Assembly: GCA_002683775.1 (NCBI GenBank)
Contig: NYTT01000082.1
Location: 1-7,268 of the forward strand
Origin: Flavobacteriales bacterium
GTDB lineage: Bacteria; Bacteroidota; Bacteroidia; Flavobacteriales; BACL11
Direction: 5' to 3'
DNA length: 7,268 nucleotides
How positions within the stretch are numbered: the first letter of the stretch is position 1; the number at the start of each line of letters is the position of its first letter. Positions 1 to 6,900 of the stretch are shown piece after piece. The notes under the pieces were generated by a model, which was not told the DNA's origin, did not search any database, and saw only the letters and a list, made by a program, of their open reading frames with translations. The translations under genes were made by a program, and so were the position numbers.

Positions 1-1534
1 TTAAAAGCTTAAGTTTTCTTTCAGCAATCTCTTTTCCAATCATTGCTATTTCTCTTTTGTCTTCTTTAAGTGCAGATTTTATTTTAGATTTTGCGCGAGA
101 TGTTGCTACAAATCTTAGCCAATCCTCTCTTGGTCTTTGTTTCTGCGAAGTTATAACTTCTACCTGATCACCACTTTGAAGATTATGACTTAATGAAACT
201 AATTTTCCATTAACTTTTATTCCCATACATTTTAAGCCAACATCTGTATGAATTTCAAATGCAAAATCAAGTGCTGTCCCTCCTCTTGGTAGTGTTTTCA
301 GATCTCCTTTAGGAGTAAAAACATAGATTTCTCCAGAATAAAGGTTAAGCTTAAAATCATCAATAAAGTCAACAGCATTACTTTCTGGATTTGTTAAAAG
401 TTCTCTAATCTTTTCTATCCAAACATCTAATGAGCTGTCTTTACTTCCTTTTTGTTTATACTTCCAGTGAGCTGCATATCCCTTTTCTGCAATTTCATCC
501 ATTCTTTTACTTCTTATTTGAACTTCAACCCACTTACCGTCATCTCCCATTACAGTTGTGTGAAGAGATTCATAGCCATTTGCTTTAGGTGTAGAAATCC
601 AATCTCTTAACCTATCTGGATTGGGTTTGTAGCAATCTGTAACTATTGAGTAGATTTTCCAGCAGTCTGATTTTTCATTTTCATTAGAGGAATCAATTAT
701 TATACGAATAGCAAATTTATCAAAAACTTTATCAAAATTAACTCCTGTTTTGATCATCTTATTTCTAATAGAAAAAATTGATTTAGGCCTACCTCGCATT
801 AAAAATTTTAAGTTAGTTTCTTTAAGCTTAGCTTTTATTGGCTTTGTAAATTTTGTGATATATTTTCTTCTATCTTCTTTAGTCTCATTAAGTTCTTGAG
901 CAATAGCTTTGTATATTTCAGGCTTTGTGTATTTTAAGCCTAAATCTTCCAGTTCAGTTTTTATAGAGTAGAGACCAAGTCTATGTGCTAGAGGAGCATA
1001 AAGAAAAAGTGTTTCAGATGCGATTTTTAACTTATTATGTACTGGCATTGAATCAAGAGTCCTCATATTGTGAAGTCTGTCAGCAAGTTTTATAAGTATA
1101 ACTCTAACATCGTCTGATAATGTTAGAAGCATTTTCTTAAAATTTTCTGCCTGAAGTGATACGTTTTTATCAAATACGTCTTGTATTTTAGTTAAGCCAT
1201 CAATTATTTGAGAGACTTTTTTACCAAATATTTTCTCAATATCACCTAATGTGTAATCTGTGTCTTCAACCACATCATGAAGTAATGCGCATATTATAGA
1301 TGTTGTCCCAAGTCCAATTTCTTTAGCAGCTATGTGAGCTACAGCAATAGGATGATAAATGTATGGCTCCCCACTTTTTCTTCTCATGTCCTTGTGGGCA
1401 TTTACAGCAAGATCAAAAGCTTTTCTAATTATTTTCTTATCTGATTTGTCAGTTTTATCCGCACATGATCTGAGTAGAGACCGATATTTATTAAGAATCT
1501 CATTTTTTTCTTTTTCATGATTTATTGGTTTCAT
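1..1534 (-). CDS. rel: Bifunctional RelA/SpoT family (p)ppGpp synthetase/hydrolase, C-terminus cut by window edge
   Basis: This cytoplasmic stringent-response enzyme makes (p)ppGpp from ATP and GDP/GTP and hydrolyses it back. The 511 visible codons read without interruption. The hydrolase (HD) domain covers about residues 35-190: H61 (YHP), H86-D87 (LLHDVVED) and D152 (ADRLHNMRTL) are the expected metal ligands, so hydrolase should be active. The synthetase domain covers about 240-350: GRPKSIFSI near 248, D272, the G-loop NGY with Y321, and E337 in VEVQIR are the expected catalytic and substrate residues. The specificity motif is RLRD (308-311), nearer the RxKD of bifunctional enzymes than the ExDD of RelA-only synthetases. 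A TGS domain occupies about 402-465, and the helical region starts near 470. Family members usually have about 700-750 residues, so the rest of the helical region, the zinc-finger/conserved-cysteine part and the ACT domain lie outside the window. The ATG at 1534 lies 4 bases past the glyA stop, suggesting co-transcription and possible translational coupling; no Shine-Dalgarno is visible. Confidence 0.96.
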   Translation of the reverse strand, partial: MKPINHEKEKNEILNKYRSLLRSCADKTDKSDKKIIRKAFDLAVNAHKDMRRKSGEPYIYHPIAVAHIAAKEIGLGTTSIICALLHDVVEDTDYTLGDIEKIFGKKVSQIIDGLTKIQDVFDKNVSLQAENFKKMLLTLSDDVRVILIKLADRLHNMRTLDSMPVHNKLKIASETLFLYAPLAHRLGLYSIKTELEDLGLKYTKPEIYKAIAQELNETKEDRRKYITKFTKPIKAKLKETNLKFLMRGRPKSIFSIRNKMIKTGVNFDKVFDKFAIRIIIDSSNENEKSDCWKIYSIVTDCYKPNPDRLRDWISTPKANGYESLHTTVMGDDGKWVEVQIRSKRMDEIAEKGYAAHWKYKQKGSKDSSLDVWIEKIRELLTNPESNAVDFIDDFKLNLYSGEIYVFTPKGDLKTLPRGGTALDFAFEIHTDVGLKCMGIKVNGKLVSLSHNLQSGDQVEVITSQKQRPREDWLRFVATSRAKSKIKSALKEDKREIAMIGKEIAERKLKLL

Positions 1535-1538
1535 TAAT

Positions 1539-2813
1539 TTAAGAAGAAAAAATTGGAAAAGAGCTCATTAATTGATTTACTTCTGACTTTATTTTTTGAA
1601 GATTCACTTCATCATTTGGATTAGAAATTACTCTATCAATTAGCTCAACTATTTTTAAAATAGTATCTTCCTTAACACCTCTTGTTGTAATAGCAGGAGT
1701 TCCAAATCTAATACCCGAAGTAATAAATGGGGACTGTGAGTCAAAAGGAACCATATTTTTATTTGCAGTTATATCAGATTTAACCAAAGCAATTTCTATT
1801 TCTTTTCCAGTCACATTTTTATTTCTTAAATCTATTAACATGCAATGATTTTGCGTGCCACCTGAAATAATATTATATCCTCTTCTAATAAATTCCTCTG
1901 CCATAGTTTTTGCATTTTTTATGACTTGTCTTCCATATTCAACAAATTCAGGTTTTAGAGCTTCTCCAAAGGCAATTGCCTTTGCTGCAATAACGTGCTC
2001 AAGAGGTCCTCCTTGAGAGCCAGGGAATACACCAGAATTTAAAACGCTAGACATCATTTTTATATTTCCCTTGGGAGTTTTATATCCCCATGGATTTTCA
2101 AAATCCTTACCCATCATGATCATTCCGCCTCTTGGACCTCTTAAAGTTTTATGAGTTGTAGTTGTTAATATATGACAATGTAAAGCAGGATTATTTAAAA
2201 GCTTTGCAGCTATTAATCCTGCAGGATGAGCAATATCACCAAGAAGTAAAGCTCCAACCTTATCAGCTATGTCTCTGAATTTTTTATAGTCCCAATCCTG
2301 AGAATAAGCAGATGCACCACAAATAATTAATTTTGGTTGTTCTTCTGAAGCTATTTTTTCAAGTTTTTCGTAATCAATTTTTCCTGTTTTCTTTTCAACA
2401 TTATAGAAAGAATTTTTATATAATTTTCCTGAAAAGTTAACAGATGAACCATGTGTAAGATGACCACCATGAGACAAATTAAATCCAAGCATTTTGTCAC
2501 CAGGATTTAAGCATGCCAACATTACTGCTGCATTTGCTTGTGAGCCTGAGTGCGGTTGAACATTAACATATTCCACTCCAAATAATTCTTTGGCTCTATC
2601 AATTGCTAATTGTTCAACTTCATCTACAATTTCACAGCCCCCATAATATCTTCTTCTGGGAAAACCTTCTGCATATTTATTAGTTAAGCAAGAGCCCATG
2701 GCTTTCATTACTTGTTCACTAACAAAATTTTCAGAAGCTATTAATTCGATTCCCCTACGTTGTCTTTCATCTTCCTTAGATATTAAATCAAAAACTATTT
2801 GATCTCTTTTCAT
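1539..2813 (-). CDS. glyA: Serine hydroxymethyltransferase
   Basis: This PLP-dependent cytoplasmic enzyme interconverts serine plus tetrahydrofolate with glycine plus 5,10-methylene-tetrahydrofolate, the main entry of one-carbon units for purine, thymidylate and methionine synthesis. The 424-residue protein is complete and near the usual bacterial length (about 415-430). Visible hallmarks are ELIASENF (23-30) with E28, KYAEG (46-50), YYGG (56-59), the PLP-ring region LGDIAHPAG (191-199) with D193 and H196, the Schiff-base lysine K222 in TTTTHKTLRGPRGG, FPGSQGGP (263-270), and the substrate-carboxylate arginine R369 in SGIRFGTPA. Compared with the E. coli enzyme as I recall it, there are about 13 extra residues between GPRGG and VFPG (around 236-250, NPWGYKTPKGN). 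I know this insertion from Bacteroidota GlyA proteins, so it supports the taxonomic call. It is the first gene of the apparent glyA-rel operon. The start is the first ATG before the conserved N-terminus and has an A-rich leader (TTAAGAA) with no clear Shine-Dalgarno. Confidence 0.98.
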   Translation of the reverse strand: MKRDQIVFDLISKEDERQRRGIELIASENFVSEQVMKAMGSCLTNKYAEGFPRRRYYGGCEIVDEVEQLAIDRAKELFGVEYVNVQPHSGSQANAAVMLACLNPGDKMLGFNLSHGGHLTHGSSVNFSGKLYKNSFYNVEKKTGKIDYEKLEKIASEEQPKLIICGASAYSQDWDYKKFRDIADKVGALLLGDIAHPAGLIAAKLLNNPALHCHILTTTTHKTLRGPRGGMIMMGKDFENPWGYKTPKGNIKMMSSVLNSGVFPGSQGGPLEHVIAAKAIAFGEALKPEFVEYGRQVIKNAKTMAEEFIRRGYNIISGGTQNHCMLIDLRNKNVTGKEIEIALVKSDITANKNMVPFDSQSPFITSGIRFGTPAITTRGVKEDTILKIVELIDRVISNPNDEVNLQKIKSEVNQLMSSFPIFSS

Positions 2814-2849
2814 TTCTTAATGTTTTAAATTTTTATTTTCGTGAAGCAA

Positions 2850-2884
2850 CAAATGTAAATAATTTATGAATAGAATAAGACAAC
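2850..2884 (-). promoter_or_regulatory. Candidate Bacteroidota-type promoter for glyA-rel
   Basis: Reading the minus strand, TACATTTG at 2857-2850 matches the Bacteroidota -7 consensus TAnnTTTG exactly. A possible -33 element, GTTG, lies at 2884-2881 with 23 bases between the elements, longer than the usual 19-21. Transcription would start near 2843-2846, leaving about 30 untranslated bases before the glyA ATG at 2813. The -33 part would lie inside the first codons of the divergent gene. The -7 match is direct; the promoter role is inferred. Confidence 0.45.
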
Positions 2885-3810
2885 TTTTTGGTATAAAATA
2901 TCCAATTATTCAAGGTGGAATGGTTTGGTGTAGCGGCTGGGAATTAGCTTCTGCTGTTAGTAATTCTGGAGGTTTGGGATTAATAGGTGCTGGATCTATG
3001 TATTCAGATGTACTTAGAGAACATATCATAAAGTGTAAAAAAGCAACTAATATGCCTTTTGGCGTTAATTTACCTCTTTTATATGCTAATATTGATGAGC
3101 ACATTAAAGTTATAATTGAAGAAGAGGTTAAAATTGTATTTACTTCCGCTGGTAATCCAAAAATATATACTTCAAAACTTCAAGATCATGGAATTAAGGT
3201 AGTTCATGTGATAGCAAATAAAAAGTTTGCAATAAAATGTGTTGAATCAGGAGTTGATGCAATTGTAGCTGAAGGTTTTGAAGCAGGTGGACACAATGGT
3301 ATTGAAGAGCTAACAACAATGTGTCTTATTCCACTTATATCAAAGGAAGTTGATCTCCCAATTATAGCTGCTGGAGGTATAAGTAGTGGTAATTCAATGT
3401 TAGCAGCCTTTTCCCTTGGAGCTGAAGGTATTCAAATGGGTAGTCGTTTTGTTGCAAGTAAAGAATGCTCTGCACATATTAATTTCAAAAGTAAAGTTAT
3501 AGATTCTGATGATAATGAAACGGAATTAACATTAAAAGAATTAACAGCTGTAAGGTTGATGAAGAATGATTTTTTTTATCAGATTAAAGATGCTTATTCA
3601 AAAAATGCTAGCGTAATTGAGTTGAAAAAGATTCTTGGTAAAGGAAGAGCAAAGAAGGGAATGTTTGAAGGAGATTTAAAAAATGGAGAGCTTGAGATTG
3701 GTCAAGTTTCCGCTTTGCTTGATGATATTCTACCTGTTTCAGAAATAATGTCTCAAATTATTTTAGAGTATGAGGAAGCTGTTTTAAGGATAAATAAATT
3801 TAAAATATAG
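2866..3810 (+). CDS. FMN-dependent nitronate monooxygenase / FabK-like enoyl reductase family protein
   Basis: This is a complete 314-residue TIM-barrel flavoprotein, probably cytoplasmic with no signal peptide. Family hallmarks run in order: YPIIQGGM (12-19) and SNSGGLGLIG (32-41) at the first strands; FGVNLPLL (65-72); the EAGGHNG loop (139-145), whose H143 is the expected catalytic histidine; AAGGI (168-172) and GAEGIQMGSRF (185-195), which bind FMN phosphate; and GRAKKGMFEGDLKNGELEIGQ, a C-terminal signature starting at 260. Family members either oxidise alkyl nitronates with O2 (nitronate monooxygenase) or reduce enoyl-ACP with NADH (FabK). Both share these motifs, so substrate cannot be settled from sequence. 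The length and C-terminal signature resemble Bacteroidota proteins usually annotated as nitronate monooxygenase, and no fatty-acid synthesis gene is adjacent. It is divergent from glyA, separated by 52 bases. The first ATG sits directly before the first barrel strand, so the start is well placed. No Shine-Dalgarno and no clean consensus promoter is visible upstream. Confidence 0.92.
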   Translation: MNRIRQLFGIKYPIIQGGMVWCSGWELASAVSNSGGLGLIGAGSMYSDVLREHIIKCKKATNMPFGVNLPLLYANIDEHIKVIIEEEVKIVFTSAGNPKIYTSKLQDHGIKVVHVIANKKFAIKCVESGVDAIVAEGFEAGGHNGIEELTTMCLIPLISKEVDLPIIAAGGISSGNSMLAAFSLGAEGIQMGSRFVASKECSAHINFKSKVIDSDDNETELTLKELTAVRLMKNDFFYQIKDAYSKNASVIELKKILGKGRAKKGMFEGDLKNGELEIGQVSALLDDILPVSEIMSQIILEYEEAVLRINKFKI

Positions 3811-3823
3811 AGATTACTTTTGT

Positions 3824-3843
3824 AAGAAATAAATTCATTTCTT
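3824..3843 (+). terminator. Weak A/T-rich hairpin, possible terminator
   Basis: AAGAAAT (3824-3830) pairs perfectly with ATTTCTT (3837-3843) around a 6-base loop. Two G-U wobbles could extend the stem outward. It begins 13 bases past the stop of the nitronate monooxygenase-like gene, where a terminator is expected. The stem has one G-C pair and is followed by CTTGTTGTTG-like sequence with only scattered Ts, so it is a poor intrinsic terminator and may be a chance feature of A/T-rich DNA. Confidence 0.3.
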
Positions 3844-3853
3844 GTTGTTGAAC

Positions 3854-3884
3854 TTGATGCTAAAATTTAGTTTTACTATCTTTG
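3854..3884 (+). promoter_or_regulatory. Bacteroidota housekeeping-sigma promoter for the secreted protein gene
   Basis: TTG at 3854-3856 (-33 element) and TATCTTTG at 3877-3884 (exact match to the -7 consensus TAnnTTTG) are separated by 20 bases, the spacing typical of Bacteroidota primary-sigma promoters. Transcription would begin around 3889-3892, giving a short leader of roughly 10 bases before the ATG at 3901. This implies that the large downstream gene is transcribed independently of the preceding gene. The element matches are direct; activity is inferred. Confidence 0.65.
3860..3870. repeat. 11-base perfect palindrome inside the promoter spacer
   Basis: CTAAAATTTAG is a perfect inverted repeat centred on 3865, lying wholly between the -33 and -7 elements of the promoter of the secreted-protein gene. 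This is a position where a bound repressor would block RNA polymerase. The half-site is only 5 bases and the DNA is A/T-rich, so chance is a serious alternative. Confidence 0.25.
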
Positions 3885-3900
3885 TATAAATAAATATCAT

Positions 3901-6900
3901 ATGAAAAAAAATCTAGTACTATTATTTGTTATTTTAATGACAATTCAATCATATGCATCTCACTTTATTGGAGGAGAAATCACATGGGAATGTAATTCTG
4001 ATCCAACTAGTCCAGATTATGGGAAGTATACTTTTTTTCTTAAAATTTATCAAGATTGTGACGGTATTGATTTTAGTACAACAAATGAACTCCTTACCGT
4101 ACATAATAACCCAACAATGGGTAATATTAATGTTAATTTTGTATCGACTACTGATATTTCAACTACTGGTGTATCTGATGCTCAGCCATGCTATGATTGT
4201 GATAATCAGCCATTCGGTCAATTTGGCGCTGTAAAAGAGTGGCTTTATTCTTCAGGTCCAATCACATTAAATGGAACGCCACCAGCAGCAGGATGGCATT
4301 TTACATGGGGAAGTTGTTGTAGATCTAGTCAGCTTACTCAAGGTATGAATGATGATGACTGGACAATTAGGTCTGTAATGTATCCATACACAGATCCTTC
4401 TGGCACTGTTTTTCCAAACGGAAATATGTGTCATGATAGTTCTCCAATCTTTAAAGAAGAACCTAAATCAATACTGTGTACAGGTTATCCTTTTTCTTAC
4501 AGTCATCTTGCGTTTGATGTTGAGCTTGATTCCTTGAGTTACAGTTGGGCTGAGCCGTTAGGGGATGAATTTAATTATAATCCTGCAACACCTAATTCAA
4601 TTGCCTTACCATTTGCTGCACCATATACAGTTAATTCGCCTATTCCTGGCAATCCTACTCTAAATAATAATAATGGTGAAATTTCATTCTTTTCTAATAC
4701 TGCAGGAATATTTGTTACTTGCATCAAGGTAGCCGCTTTTAAATGCGGTCAGGTTGTCGCAGAGGTATTTAGAGATGTTAATGTTGCACTTATATCTTGT
4801 GGGACGCTTCCTAACGGTGCACAAAATTTACCACCCGTTATTACACCTCCACTTGGACCTCAGAATTGGCTAACAACTTTAAACCCCTCAACTGGTTTAC
4901 CATCTTATGAAACAACAGTAATGGCTGGTGAATTAGTAAGTTTCTCAGTAGTTGCAAATGACAATGATATAAATTCTACAGGGGGCATGCAAGATCTATC
5001 TTTAGAAGTAGAAGGGGGGCAATTAGATCCTTTGTTAGCCGTAAGTAATGTTGCAACCTTTACTGTTACTTCATCAGCTCCTGGAAATATCTCAGGCGAT
5101 TTTTTATGGGAATCTAATTGTGATCATATGCAAGATTATGGTTGTGGTAGACAAGGAGGTGCATATACATTTAACCTAAAAGCGTATGATGATTTTTGCC
5201 CTGCGAATGGTATTGTTATTGCAACTATTACTATAAATGTTATACCACCACAGCCTGACTTAAGATGTCTTGCGGTTGATGAAACTGGTGGTGTAGATCT
5301 ATATTACTCTTTTCCTCAAGGTGTTGTAGATACTAATATTAAATATGACATCTACCATTCTAAACAACTTGGCGGGCCATATGCTTTATTAGACAGTACT
5401 TTTTACCCAGATACTAATTATTATCATCCTGGTTCTGGAGCTAATAATTCGCAGAGTTATTATTACCTGCTTGGATCTGTAACTTGCGGTACTAATGTTG
5501 GAGCTGTTTCTGATTCGTTATTATTTTCAGATACTTTATCAACTATATTAATGAATTCTTATGCTGTAGATTTTGGAGTAGCTGCTGATCTTTCATGGAA
5601 TCCAATACATGATCCACTTTTGCCGTCTTCAAATACAGATTATGATTTACACCATATTAACGCAAACAATATTGATAATATTATTATTTCAACACCTGAT
5701 CTAAATCATAAATTTTTTACAGATGACTGTGATTATATCCCAAGTTTTTATGTAGAAATAGCTGATATAAGTGGTTGTGTCTCCAGATCGTCTATTAGTT
5801 CAGTACAATTACAAGATACGCTTTCTCCAATAACTCCTGAGATAAAGGATGTTTCAGTTGATATTCAAGGTAATTCAGTTGTTAGTTGGATTCCATCTTT
5901 AGGTGCGGATTTTTACATAGTATATATTCAAGATCAAGCAGGTGCTTGGATTACTTTAGATACAATTGATGCATCATTAAATACATTTATTTATAACAAT
6001 TCATTAGCTGGATCTACAATAGAAAGTTATAGTGTTAAAGCAATAGATTCATGCGGAAATACACGTTCAAGATCACAATTGCACAATTCAATATTTTTAC
6101 AAAGCACTTCTGACGCCTGTGATTACTCTATTTCGCTTGAATGGAACGATTACATAAATTGGAATGGAGGAACCAATCATTATAATGTCTTAATATCAGA
6201 AACTGATGCCAGTGGGAACGTAATTAATTCATCAATTAGGGTACAAGGAAATACTAATTTAGTTTTACCAAATATTTCTTCATCTGCATCTTATGCTATA
6301 GTTGTTGAGGCATTTAATTTTGATTCGACATTTAAAGCTACTTCTAATTTATTGGATATTGATGTCGCATTTGCAAATAAACCAACATTTAACTATCTAG
6401 AATATGCAACAGTTAATCATGATGATGGTTCCGTTGACTTAAGTTGTATTGTTGATCTATCTGCAGTTGTTGACAGGTTTGATGTATATAGATCTAAAAG
6501 AGATGAAAGTATTTTTAGTAAAATTGGTGAAATAAAATCTACTGGTACAAGTCCAATAAATTATAGTGATGTGTTGCCGTATACAGATAGTCATTTTTAT
6601 CAATATCGAATTTATCCTGTTGATACTTGTGGAGTAACTTTAAGTCCTCCTCCATATGATTCTCCAACTTATTCTAATGACACTTCTTTTGCTCAAACAA
6701 TTTTGTTAGAAACTGAAGTTAATGTTGATTATAGTGATTTCCCATTTTTAGATGGAGAGTATACTAATACTTTATCTTTTAATGAATATGACAGATGGCT
6801 AGGTTCTGTGTCAGAGTATAGATTATATAGATCGGTTAATAGAGAGCCATTTGATTTACTACCAATACATGTTTGGGATAGAGTTAACAAGCCAAATGAA

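Noticed and set aside
1..3. Apparent TAA stop of rel on the minus strand at the extreme left edge
   Set aside because: The rel codon at this point is read from 4-3-2 (TTA, Leu), so the TAA is out of frame. The gene continues past the window, as expected from the missing C-terminal regulatory domains.
2910..3104. 64-codon open frame on the minus strand
   Set aside because: It lies entirely within the nitronate monooxygenase-like gene on the opposite strand, shows no family motif, and the plus-strand frame is clearly the coding one.
3896..3955. ATCATATG repeated at the start codon (3896-3903) and 52 bases later (3948-3955)
   Set aside because: Only 8 bases, the second copy is inside the signal-peptide coding region, and no paired structure or longer repeat is present.
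3953..4234. 93-codon plus-strand open frame rich in Ile/Leu, resembling a membrane protein
   Set aside because: It is an out-of-frame reading of the start of the large secreted protein, whose own frame runs from 3901 with a signal peptide. The hydrophobicity comes from A/T-rich codons read in the wrong frame.
4321..6496. AGATCTA occurring four times in the large gene (4321, 4992, 5295, 6490)
   Set aside because: The copies are short, irregularly spaced and fall in different codon phases and contexts. This is more than a rough expectation for random A/T-rich DNA, but I see no structure around them.
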